Below, one piece after another: positions 1 through 6,783 of a stretch of 13,259 bases of DNA; position 1 is the first letter of the stretch; each line of letters begins with the position of its first letter. Below the pieces are notes generated by a model. That model did no database searches. It saw nothing but the letters and a program-made list of their open reading frames with translations, and was not told the origin of the DNA. The stretch spans positions 1-13,259 of the forward strand of contig CAJUPS010000088.1 in assembly GCA_910588045.1 (NCBI GenBank). The letters are read 5' to 3'. The position numbers and the translations under genes are program-made. The stretch comes from an uncultured Oscillospiraceae bacterium (lineage in GTDB: Bacteria; Bacillota; Clostridia; Oscillospirales; Oscillospiraceae).

Positions 1-1470
1 ATCCCCGGCGAGATCCTCAACAAGCCCGGCCGGTTCACCGAGGAGGAGTTCGCCATCATGAAGGAGCACACCACCATCGGCTCCAGCATGATGGAGACCG
101 CCACCGTCCACGGCTCTGAGCCCCTCATCAAGGTGGCCCGGGACATCTGCCGCTGGCACCACGAGCGCTGGGACGGCCGGGGCTATCCCGACGGCCTGGA
201 GGGGGACGATATTCCCATTTCCGCCCAGATCGTGGCCCTGGCGGACGTGTACGACGCCCTGACCAGCCCCCGGGTCTATAAGCCCGCCTTCCCCCATGAG
301 AAGGCCATCGAGATGATCCTGGGCAACCAGTGCGGCTCCTTCAATCCCCTGCTCATGGAGATCTTGCAGGAGGTGGCCCCCGAGTTGCCCGGCCAGCTCC
401 AGGCCGGGGACGAGAGCCGTACCGCCCAGATGGAGATGCGCTCCGTGGCCCAGGAGATGCACCACTACGAGGAGCTTTCCGCCTCCGAGCGGACGCTACA
501 GCTGCTGGAGCACGAGCGGATGAAGTACAGCTTCTTCGCCGCCATGAGCCAGGAGATCCAGTTCGAGTACACCGTGGATCCTTCCATCGTGACCCTGAAC
601 ACCTGGGGGGCCAACCGCCTGGGCCTGCGCGAGACGGTCATGGACCCCCTACATAACGACAAGGTCCGCGCCATCCTCCAGGGGGAGAGCCTGGACGGTC
701 TGGTGGAAGCCCTCCGCGCCACCACCCCGTCCCAGCCGGTCGTGAAATACCAGTGCAAAATCGTCCTGGACGGGGAGGCCCGCTGGTGCCGGATCATCGC
801 CCGGGCCACCTGGAGCGCCGACGAGCCCCCCCGGTACACCGGGGCCATCGGCAAGGCCGTGGACATCCACGACTCCCAGATGAAGTTGGCCGCCCTGGAG
901 CGCCTGGCCTCCCACGACACGCTGACGGGCCTTCTCAACCACGCCAGCGCCAAGAAGCAGATCATCCAGCGCATCGAGGACCGGCCCGGCAGTCAGTTTG
1001 CCATGGTGATCGTCGATCTGGACCATTTCAAGAACGCCAACAACACCTACGGGCACATCTTCGGCGACAACGTGCTGAAGTTCCTGGCGGACCGGCTGCA
1101 GGAGAGTATCCGCGGGGCGGACATCGCCGCCCGGGTGGGCGGGGACGAGTTCCTGCTGTTCCTGGAGTACGGCGGGGAGCTGGACCCCATCATCTCCCGT
1201 ATCTACCACTCCATTTCCGGCAGCATATTCGAGGACTTCCCCATCTGCCTGAGCATGGGCATTGCCCCCACGGACGTGGTGGGCACGGACTACGAGGCCC
1301 TGTTCCACGCGGCGGACCAAGCCCTCTACCAGGTCAAGCGCTCCGGCAGGGGCCGGTACGCCTTCTACGATGAGAGCATGAAGGACATGCTCTCGGTCAT
1401 CTCGCCCATCGAGGGCAGTCCGGATGCCGGTGAAGAGTCCGGCGACGCGAAAGGAGAGCAGGAACAATGA
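1..1470 (+). CDS. HD-GYP / PAS-like / GGDEF cyclic-di-GMP enzyme (5' end outside window)
   Basis: The frame is open from base 1, so the gene starts before the window and the ATG at 58 is internal. The visible part opens inside an HD-GYP phosphodiesterase domain (KPGRF..EEF, then HHERWDGRGYPDGL at about 157-198 and ALADVYDALTSPRVYKP). A charged, probably coiled-coil linker follows (about 415-530), then a PAS-like stretch (about 560-860) and a GGDEF diguanylate cyclase domain (about 900-1370). The GGDEF motif is intact at 1138-1152. An RxxD inhibitory site (RGAD, 1111-1122) sits exactly five residues before it, as in product-inhibited cyclases. The HD metal-binding pair itself lies upstream and cannot be checked. 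By family knowledge HD-GYP hydrolyses c-di-GMP and GGDEF makes it, so this may be a two-way enzyme. A receiver domain at the missing N-terminus would fit the HPt and hybrid kinase downstream, but that is inference. The stop overlaps the next start (ATGA). Confidence 0.93.
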   Translation: MPGEILNKPGRFTEEEFAIMKEHTTIGSSMMETATVHGSEPLIKVARDICRWHHERWDGRGYPDGLEGDDIPISAQIVALADVYDALTSPRVYKPAFPHEKAIEMILGNQCGSFNPLLMEILQEVAPELPGQLQAGDESRTAQMEMRSVAQEMHHYEELSASERTLQLLEHERMKYSFFAAMSQEIQFEYTVDPSIVTLNTWGANRLGLRETVMDPLHNDKVRAILQGESLDGLVEALRATTPSQPVVKYQCKIVLDGEARWCRIIARATWSADEPPRYTGAIGKAVDIHDSQMKLAALERLASHDTLTGLLNHASAKKQIIQRIEDRPGSQFAMVIVDLDHFKNANNTYGHIFGDNVLKFLADRLQESIRGADIAARVGGDEFLLFLEYGGELDPIISRIYHSISGSIFEDFPICLSMGIAPTDVVGTDYEALFHAADQALYQVKRSGRGRYAFYDESMKDMLSVISPIEGSPDAGEESGDAKGEQEQ

Positions 1471-1829
1471 CGTTACAGGAATGCTATGCCGCCCTGGAGG
1501 GCGACTATCAGGGAGTGTTGGGCCGCCTGACCAGCGAGCGGATGGTCCAGAAGTTCGTTTTGAAGTTTCTCAACGACGGCAGCTATGACCTGCTGGTCCG
1601 CTCCATGGAGGAGGAGAACTACCCCGAGGCTTTCCGCGCGGCCCACACCATCAAGGGCGTGTGCCAGAATCTGGACTTTACCAGACTGTACCGCTCCAGC
1701 AACCAGCTCAGCGAGGCCCTGCGCAACGGCTTCACCCCGGAGGCCCCCGCCCTGGTGGAGCAGGTCAAGTCAGACTATGCCCAGACCATCTCGGCCATTC
1801 GGGCTTTCCAGGAGACCGTTGGAGTGTAA
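1467..1829 (+). CDS. Stand-alone histidine phosphotransfer (HPt) protein
   Basis: This 120-residue protein has the size and all-helical look of a single HPt domain. The signature AAHTIKGVCQNL holds the phospho-accepting histidine at residue 60 and the usual K and G at +3 and +4 (HxxKG). HPt proteins pass phosphate between receiver aspartates and have no kinase activity of their own. The ATG overlaps the stop of the c-di-GMP enzyme (ATGA), with GGAG about ten bases upstream, so the two are probably translationally coupled. The hybrid kinase starts 40 bases downstream. The likely route is from receiver domains of that kinase through His60 to a receiver on the upstream c-di-GMP enzyme or another regulator. 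The partner order is inference; the HPt identity is firm. Confidence 0.93.
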   Translation: MTLQECYAALEGDYQGVLGRLTSERMVQKFVLKFLNDGSYDLLVRSMEEENYPEAFRAAHTIKGVCQNLDFTRLYRSSNQLSEALRNGFTPEAPALVEQVKSDYAQTISAIRAFQETVGV

Positions 1830-1869
1830 CCCACTCCGGTGAGCAAGGCAAGGAAGGAGGCCCGGCCGT

Positions 1870-4437
1870 ATGCGCGGGAAAGCGAACAAAAAGACGCCCC
1901 AATTCCTGAGGACCAGTCTGATTCTGGTGCTGGCTCTCAGCCTGACCATTTTCTCGTTCCTGGCCATCTTTATGAACCGCCAGAGCGCCAGTACCATCCG
2001 CCAGGTCAGCCAGCTGTACATGTCCAGCATGGGGGACCAGATCGCGATGCACTTTGAGACCGCCATTGGCCTGCGGCTGGACCAGCTGGTGGCCCTGGTG
2101 GAGACCGTCCTGCCCGATGATGCCCACGCCAGCACGGAGCAGGAGGAGGAGCTTATCATCAATGCCAAGGCGCGGGATTTCAGCTATATGGCCTTCTACC
2201 GCACGGACGGGACATTTGATATGCTCTACGGTTCGCCGCTGGAGCTCATGGACCCGGATCCCTTCATGGACTCTGTCACCGCAGGGCAGAAGAAGGTGGC
2301 CATCGGCCGTGACGCCCAGGGCAAGCGGGTGATCCTCCTGGGGGTCCCCTCCACCCATGCGCCCACAGAGGAATACCCCTGCGCCGCCCTGGTGGCAGGG
2401 CTTCCCGCCTCGTACATCAGCGACACCCTGGCCCTGGAGGAGGACGGCAACCACGTCTACTCCTTTATCATCCGCAAGGACGGCAGCTTCGTCATTCGCA
2501 CCGGGGACGCCTACCGGAAGAGCTACTTCGAGCGGGTACTCAGCCAGTACGACACCGTGGACGGAAAGACGCCGGAGCTCTACATCGAGGCGCTGTCCGA
2601 CGCAATGGCCAGGGGGGAGTCCTACTCCGATGAGATCAGCGTCAACGGCCAGTCCCGCCAGGTGTATTGCAACAAGCTGGCCCACTCCGAGTGGTTCCTG
2701 CTGACCTTCATGCCCTACGACGAGCTGGACGTGATGGTCAACGGCTTCACCAGCCGGTGGACCTACATGGTATTCGGGGCCTGCGCACTGATCCTCATGG
2801 TGTTGGTGCTGGTGTTCCTGAAATATTTCCAGATGGCCCGGCAGCAGATGGAGGAGCTGGAGCAGGCCCGGAAGGATGCCGTCAGGGCCAACAAGGCCAA
2901 GAGTGAATTTCTCTCCAACATGAGCCACGACATTCGTACCCCCATGAATGCCATTGTGGGTATGACGGCCATCGCAACCGCCAATATCAGCGACTCCCAG
3001 CAGGTGCAGAACTGTTTGAAAAAGATTACCCTGTCCAGTCGGCATCTCCTGGGGCTCATCAACGACGTATTGGATATGTCCAAGATCGAGAGCGGCCGGA
3101 TGACGCTGAGCGTGGACCAGGTCTCCCTGCGGGAGGTCATGGAGGGCATTGTCAGCATCGTGCAGCCCCAGGTGCGCTCCAAGCGCCAGCAGTTCGACGT
3201 CTCCATCCACGACATCACGGCGGAGACCGTGTGCTGCGACGGGGTGCGGCTCAACCAGGTGCTGCTGAATATTCTGGGCAACGCGGTCAAGTTCACCCCC
3301 GACGGCGGCAAAATCGGCGTATCCATGTATGAGGAGCCCTCCGACAAGGGGGAAAACTTTGTGCGCATCCACTTCCACATCTCGGACACCGGCATCGGCA
3401 TGACCGAGGAGTTCAAGGAGCACATTTTTGAATCCTTCGTCCGGGAGGACAACACCCGGGTGCGCAAGACCGAGGGAAGCGGCCTGGGCATGGCTATCAC
3501 AAAGTATATTGTGGACGCCATGGGCGGTCTCATCGAGGTGGAGAGCGCCCCGGGCGAAGGGACCCGCTTCCATGTAACCCTGGACCTGGAGAAGGCGGAG
3601 ATCGCGGAGGCGGACATGGTCCTGCCCCCGTGGAACATGCTGGTGGTGGACGACGACCGACAGCTGTGCGAGAGCACCGTTTCGGCGCTCCAGTCCATCG
3701 GCATCAAGGCGGACTGGACCCTGGCCGCGGAGAGCGCCCTGGAGATGGTGGATCACCGCCGGAGCGACCCCTACCGGATCATTTTGCTGGACTGGAAGCT
3801 GCCCGGGATGGACGGCATCTCGGCCGCCCGGGAGCTGCGCCGCCGGTATGGGAATGAGATCCCAATTCTACTGATCTCGGCCTACGACTGGAGCGAGATC
3901 GAAAGCGAGGCCAGGGCGGCCGGGGTCACGGGCTTTATCTCCAAGCCCCTGTTCAAATCCACCCTGTTCTATGGGCTGAAGCCCTTTGCGGGGTCCCTGA
4001 AGGACAGCGAAGCGGAGGAGGCCGTGAAGAAGCCCCCCGAGCTCACCGGACGCCGGGTGCTCCTGGCGGAGGACAACGAGCTCAACTGGGAGATTGCCGA
4101 GGAGCTGCTGAGCGCCGAGGGTCTGGAGCTGGATTGGGCAGAGAACGGCCAGATCTGCGTGGATAAGTTCCTGGGTGCGCAGCCCGGGTACTACGACGCG
4201 GTCCTGATGGACCTGCGGATGCCGGTCATGACAGGATACGAGGCCACGGAGGCCATCCGCACTTCGGACCACCCCGACGCCAAAACCATCCCCATCATTG
4301 CCATGACGGCGGACGCCTTCGCGGAGGATGTCCAAAAGTGTCTGGACGCCGGAATGAACGCCCACGTGGCCAAGCCCATCGACGTCCGCGAAGTCTGTCA
4401 TCAGCTGGCCAAGTTCATTAACCATCCTTTTTCTTGA
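1870..4437 (+). CDS. Membrane hybrid sensor histidine kinase with two receiver domains
   Basis: This 855-residue inner-membrane sensor has a basic N-terminus, TM1 at about 14-35, an extracytoplasmic Cache-like sensor region at about 36-295, and TM2 at about 298-320. A short helical linker follows at 320-345. The HisKA domain carries SNMSHDIRTPMNAIVG with phospho-His353. The ATPase domain shows the N-box (Asn467, Asn471), G1 DTGIGM (506-511) and G2 GSGLG (536-540). Receiver 1 (about 588-705) has the acidic DDD at 594-596, acceptor Asp641, Ser670 and Lys692. Receiver 2 (about 728-852) has Glu734-Asp735, Asp781, Thr813 and Lys835. Both receivers therefore keep their key residues. The start is chosen by the strong AAGGAAGGAGG at 1850-1860. 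The HPt gene just upstream is the obvious phosphorelay partner. The last codons and the stop lie inside the 87-nt repeat at 4424. The ligand is unknown. Confidence 0.95.
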   Translation: MRGKANKKTPQFLRTSLILVLALSLTIFSFLAIFMNRQSASTIRQVSQLYMSSMGDQIAMHFETAIGLRLDQLVALVETVLPDDAHASTEQEEELIINAKARDFSYMAFYRTDGTFDMLYGSPLELMDPDPFMDSVTAGQKKVAIGRDAQGKRVILLGVPSTHAPTEEYPCAALVAGLPASYISDTLALEEDGNHVYSFIIRKDGSFVIRTGDAYRKSYFERVLSQYDTVDGKTPELYIEALSDAMARGESYSDEISVNGQSRQVYCNKLAHSEWFLLTFMPYDELDVMVNGFTSRWTYMVFGACALILMVLVLVFLKYFQMARQQMEELEQARKDAVRANKAKSEFLSNMSHDIRTPMNAIVGMTAIATANISDSQQVQNCLKKITLSSRHLLGLINDVLDMSKIESGRMTLSVDQVSLREVMEGIVSIVQPQVRSKRQQFDVSIHDITAETVCCDGVRLNQVLLNILGNAVKFTPDGGKIGVSMYEEPSDKGENFVRIHFHISDTGIGMTEEFKEHIFESFVREDNTRVRKTEGSGLGMAITKYIVDAMGGLIEVESAPGEGTRFHVTLDLEKAEIAEADMVLPPWNMLVVDDDRQLCESTVSALQSIGIKADWTLAAESALEMVDHRRSDPYRIILLDWKLPGMDGISAARELRRRYGNEIPILLISAYDWSEIESEARAAGVTGFISKPLFKSTLFYGLKPFAGSLKDSEAEEAVKKPPELTGRRVLLAEDNELNWEIAEELLSAEGLELDWAENGQICVDKFLGAQPGYYDAVLMDLRMPVMTGYEATEAIRTSDHPDAKTIPIIAMTADAFAEDVQKCLDAGMNAHVAKPIDVREVCHQLAKFINHPFS

Positions 4438-4510
4438 AAGAAAAAGGATCAAAAAGAACTTTAACACGGGCCTGAAGCGGTTGCTGCTCTTAGATTTTCG
4501 CCCGGTAACG
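4424..4510 (+). repeat. 87-nt dispersed repeat, copy 1 (palindromic head)
   Basis: This copy aligns without gaps to 10343-10429, with 73 of 87 bases identical by hand count. It opens with a perfect 12-bp inverted repeat, ATCCTTTTTCTT-GA-AAGAAAAAGGAT (4424-4449). An identical block CAAAAAGAACTTTAACACGGG follows (4450-4470), and the copy ends in an identical CGCCCGGTAACG (4499-4510). The kinase stop codon TGA (4435-4437) is the centre of the palindrome. No T-run follows the palindrome on either strand, so it is not a classic terminator. Orientation is arbitrary and set by the adjoining gene. Confidence 0.85.
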
Positions 4511-4532
4511 GTTGTTTTTCATTAGACAGAGC

Positions 4533-4566
4533 AGAGGGGCCCCGGCTTTATAGCCGGGGCCCCTCT
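4533..4566. terminator. Strong GC-rich hairpin after the signalling operon
   Basis: There is a perfect 15-bp stem: AGAGGGGCCCCGGCT (4533-4547), loop TTAT, AGCCGGGGCCCCTCT (4552-4566). No clear T-run follows on the plus strand, so termination may be inefficient or act mainly as a 3'-end stabiliser. It sits between the converging kinase operon and M23 gene. Confidence 0.65.
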
Positions 4567-4631
4567 CTGCGTGTCACAAAATTCCCTTGCCTTATCGTTC
4601 CGGTTGACGGTGAGCGGCGGTCTGAAACGAT

Positions 4632-4670
4632 AAAAATTTTGCACGGCCACTCGATGTGGCCGTGCAAAAT
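4632..4670 (-). terminator. Intrinsic terminator of the M23 peptidase gene
   Basis: On the minus strand a perfect 15-bp stem (ATTTTGCACGGCCAC / GTGGCCGTGCAAAAT, arms 4656-4670 and 4636-4650, 5-base loop) runs straight into a T-run (plus-strand A's 4632-4636). It begins about 20 bases after the M23 stop codon. Confidence 0.85.
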
Positions 4671-4690
4671 CGTGGGGACGGTTCAAAGAT

Positions 4691-6286
4691 TCAGGGCAGA
4701 TAATCCATGGGATTGCGCCGCTCGCCGTTGTAGCGGACCTCAAAATGGCAGTGGTTTCCGGTGGAACGGCCAGTGGAACCCATCTCTGCGATGTGCTGGC
4801 CCTTGTAGACCTTGTCGCCCACGCTGACCAGCAGACTGCTGTTATGGGCGTAGTAGGTGACATAGCCATTCTGGTGGTCGATCTGGACCAGGTAGCCATA
4901 GCTGCCCATCCACCCGGCATAGATGACCTCACCGCCGTCTGCGGCCACCACGTCAGTGCCATAGGATTTGGCAATGTCAATGCCGCCGTGGAAGGAGGTG
5001 CCTCCAAAGATCTTGCGGGAACCGTATCGGGAGGTGATGGTGCCGCCGCTGACGGGCCAGCGGAAGGAGCCGGTGGGCGCCCAGCTGGGCCGCTCCTTGG
5101 TGCCCCGGGCCTGGATCTCGGTGACGGGCTCCTGGAAGATGTCCTGGGAAATGATTTCCCGCTCGACCTCCGTCACCCCCTCGTAGGTGACCTTCGCCTC
5201 CGTGTTGGCCTTGCCGTACTCACCCTTGGAGATGACCTTCGTGTCGCCCTCCCACATGGTGTTGTCGTCCCGATACTCGATTTCGTAGGGGATGCTCTCC
5301 TCATAGTATTCCATCTGGACGGCCCGGACGGTCAGATAGGGGACGGCGTTGCTGATGAGGAGCTCGTCGCCGATCTGGAGCTTGTCGATGTCGTAGCCGG
5401 GATTCAGGCGGAGCAGGTCGTCGTTGGTCATGTTGTGGTCCTGAGCGATCACGGACCAGCAGTCGCCCTTCTCCACGGTATAGTAGACCTCGCCCGCCTT
5501 CTCGCTGGTGATCAATTCCAGTGTTTCGCCCAGATTGATAAAGCTCTCCACCGGAAGCTCACATTCCTTGATCTCCACATCCTCCACAAAATCGATGGAG
5601 AGCGTATTTTCATTGCGGTAATTGGCGGATACCAGATTGAGCGCTTCCTCCAGCGCCTCTCTGGTCTGCGTCGCGCCGATCTGTTCGCCGTTGACATACA
5701 GTGCGTACCCGTTCTCCACCACCCGCAGGGAGTCGCTGAGGGCCTCCTCCAGGTCCTTTTCCTCTACCAGTGCGCTGCGGAAGGTCAGGCCGGTGGTATA
5801 GGATACGCTGTCCAAGGTGTAGCTGCTGCCCAGCACCCTGGAGATGGAGTTCTCCACCTCCTTGACGGCGGCCTGGGCCTCCTCCTCGCTGGCCACGGTG
5901 CCCAGCTCACGGCCGTCGAAGGTCAGGGTGGTGGCGGTGGTATACAGCACCTGGAAGGCGGCATACACCGCCAGCGCCAGGCCCGCCGTGAGGAACACGG
6001 CCGCCTGGATGAACCGGTGCTTCGGCGTCCTTGCCCGGGCCCGGGCCGCCAGCTTGGAGAAAAAGGAGCGGATGCGGTACTTCAGTCCGCCCATCTTCTG
6101 CCGCACCAGCGGCATACTGCCCCGCAGCAGGAGCCGGATCTGACGATAGGGGTTGCTGGATTCCGGGAAGCGGCGGCGGGCACGGTAGTCCAGGATGCGG
6201 GCCGCATGTCTGGTCTGTGGGGCCTCGCCGGGCGTCTTCTTCATCTTTTTTTGCTGCGCTTTATTTTTACTATCCTTTCGGGCCAT
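4691..6286 (-). CDS. Membrane-anchored LysM-G5-M23 peptidoglycan hydrolase
   Basis: This 531-residue protein begins with a long, very basic cytoplasmic N-terminus (residues 1-90), followed by one TM segment (about 93-115). The extracellular part has an alpha/beta region (120-260), a LysM domain (about 268-312, YTVEKGDCWSVIAQ), a G5-like domain (about 316-396) and an M23/LytM peptidase domain (about 405-531). Zinc-site residues are visible: His433 and Asp437 (HGGID), His481, and His512/His514 (HCHF). M23 enzymes cut peptide cross-links in the wall. LysM binds the glycan, and the TM keeps the enzyme at the membrane. The start has GGAGG seven bases upstream (plus 6294-6298). It is a single-gene unit with its own promoter and terminator. 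A WalR-like box over the start site suggests wall-stress control. A role in division, growth or sporulation cannot be decided from sequence. Confidence 0.94.
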   Translation of the reverse strand: MARKDSKNKAQQKKMKKTPGEAPQTRHAARILDYRARRRFPESSNPYRQIRLLLRGSMPLVRQKMGGLKYRIRSFFSKLAARARARTPKHRFIQAAVFLTAGLALAVYAAFQVLYTTATTLTFDGRELGTVASEEEAQAAVKEVENSISRVLGSSYTLDSVSYTTGLTFRSALVEEKDLEEALSDSLRVVENGYALYVNGEQIGATQTREALEEALNLVSANYRNENTLSIDFVEDVEIKECELPVESFINLGETLELITSEKAGEVYYTVEKGDCWSVIAQDHNMTNDDLLRLNPGYDIDKLQIGDELLISNAVPYLTVRAVQMEYYEESIPYEIEYRDDNTMWEGDTKVISKGEYGKANTEAKVTYEGVTEVEREIISQDIFQEPVTEIQARGTKERPSWAPTGSFRWPVSGGTITSRYGSRKIFGGTSFHGGIDIAKSYGTDVVAADGGEVIYAGWMGSYGYLVQIDHQNGYVTYYAHNSSLLVSVGDKVYKGQHIAEMGSTGRSTGNHCHFEVRYNGERRNPMDYLP

Positions 6287-6304
6287 ATAAAATCCTCCGC
6301 GTGT

Positions 6305-6341
6305 GTTACAAAACGGGGTAAAGGGTTACAAAATAGTTACA
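6305..6341 (-). promoter_or_regulatory. WalR-like box in the M23 leader, plus a third half-site
   Basis: On the minus strand TGTAAC-TATTT-TGTAAC (plus 6341-6325) matches the published WalR (YycF) consensus TGTWAH-N5-TGTWAH exactly. A third TGTAAC (plus 6310-6305) lies 14 bases further on. The box begins just after the -10 element and covers the expected start site, a position more typical of repression. The match is seen; the regulator is inferred. Confidence 0.6.
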
Positions 6342-6346
6342 GATTT

Positions 6347-6375
6347 ATTTTACCCTATTTTTCCCTCCCCGTCAA
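6347..6375 (-). promoter_or_regulatory. Sigma-A promoter of the M23 gene
   Basis: On the minus strand TTGACG (plus 6370-6375) and TAAAAT (plus 6347-6352) are separated by exactly 17 bases. The expected start is near 6340, giving a leader of about 55 bases before the ATG at 6286. Confidence 0.8.
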
Positions 6376-6425
6376 GCCCCAAGATATTGTGGTTCCGCCC
6401 TTTTTCTCAAGAGTGCATGTGCCAA

Positions 6426-6456
6426 GGGGGCTTTCACCCAAAAGATGAAAGCCCCC
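6426..6456 (-). terminator. Hairpin after the 38-residue gene
   Basis: A perfect 11-bp stem GGGGGCTTTCA / TGAAAGCCCCC (6426-6436 and 6446-6456) has a 9-base loop. It starts 22 bases past the stop of the small minus-strand gene. Only TT follows it on that strand, so it is a weak intrinsic terminator or an RNA-stabilising hairpin. Confidence 0.6.
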
Positions 6457-6477
6457 TGCAAATCGGGATTTATTACC

Positions 6478-6594
6478 TTAATGATAAAAGAATATAGGTG
6501 CAAGCAAAACACTAATTGCTCCCAGTACACTTACAACGATTACTTTCCAAAAATCATGCTTCTCTTTTTCAGGCATATCAATATACCATTTCAT
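6478..6594 (-). CDS. Small membrane protein, 38 residues, unknown function
   Basis: The minus-strand reading frame starts at the ATG at 6594 and ends with TAA at 6478. It begins MKWYIDMPEKEKHDFWK and continues as a hydrophobic run, VIVVSVLGAISVLLAPIFF, ending YH. The shape is a charged 16-residue head and one TM segment at about 17-37. GGAGGG (plus 6604-6609) is nine bases from the ATG, an excellent promoter lies upstream and a hairpin downstream, so all parts of a gene are present. Only 37 of 117 bases are G or C, far below the neighbours, and codon use is AT-rich, which hints at acquired DNA. I do not recognise the family. It could be a toxin-like peptide, a regulator of a membrane complex, or a remnant of a mobile cassette; nothing in the sequence decides between these. 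Confidence 0.7.
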   Translation of the reverse strand: MKWYIDMPEKEKHDFWKVIVVSVLGAISVLLAPIFFYH

Positions 6595-6642
6595 ACTCGA
6601 TTACCCTCCATAACTCCCGATTTGTCGAACTAACCTATTCAA

Positions 6643-6671
6643 AGTATAGCACAAAGTCAATTGGTGTTCAA
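6643..6671 (-). promoter_or_regulatory. Extended -10 promoter of the 38-residue gene
   Basis: On the minus strand TTGAAC (plus 6666-6671), a 17-base spacer and TATACT (plus 6643-6648) are preceded by TGC, giving a TGn extended -10. The leader is about 40 bases. Between this promoter and the pyrG stop (6672-6783) no gene is visible. Confidence 0.75.
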
Positions 6672-6783
6672 CCCCCATTGCAGGGCCGTCACCTAACTGG
6701 CAATGCCCCAGCATGTGGCACTCTGCCACAAAAAACCTTAGCCCGGCGGCGATGCTCCCCCTTTTATATAATGGCAGGGGTGA

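Noticed and set aside
1765..3756. Very long open frame (663 codons) on the minus strand opposite the hybrid kinase
   Set aside because: It is an antisense shadow of a high-GC gene. The plus frame encodes a complete, motif-perfect kinase, and the minus translation has low-complexity His/Gly/Leu content and no domain.
4171..4467. Minus-strand frames starting MLKFF at both repeat copies (4467 and 10386)
   Set aside because: They arise only because the repeat contains an ATG on the minus strand. The similar N-termini are the repeat read backwards, not homologous proteins.
4745..6448. 567-codon plus-strand frame opposite the M23 gene
   Set aside because: The minus strand encodes a full M23 protein with promoter, RBS and terminator. 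The plus frame has no RBS or recognisable motif and crosses the M23 promoter.
6715..6735. GTGGCA-CTC-TGCCAC hairpin beside six A's as the pyrG terminator
   Set aside because: For the minus-strand transcript the T-run comes before the stem, the wrong order for an intrinsic terminator.
6768..6776. TATAAT on the plus strand before the pyrG 3' end
   Set aside because: A perfect -10 hexamer, but no -35 at 16-18 bases, no extended -10 and no gene downstream on that strand.
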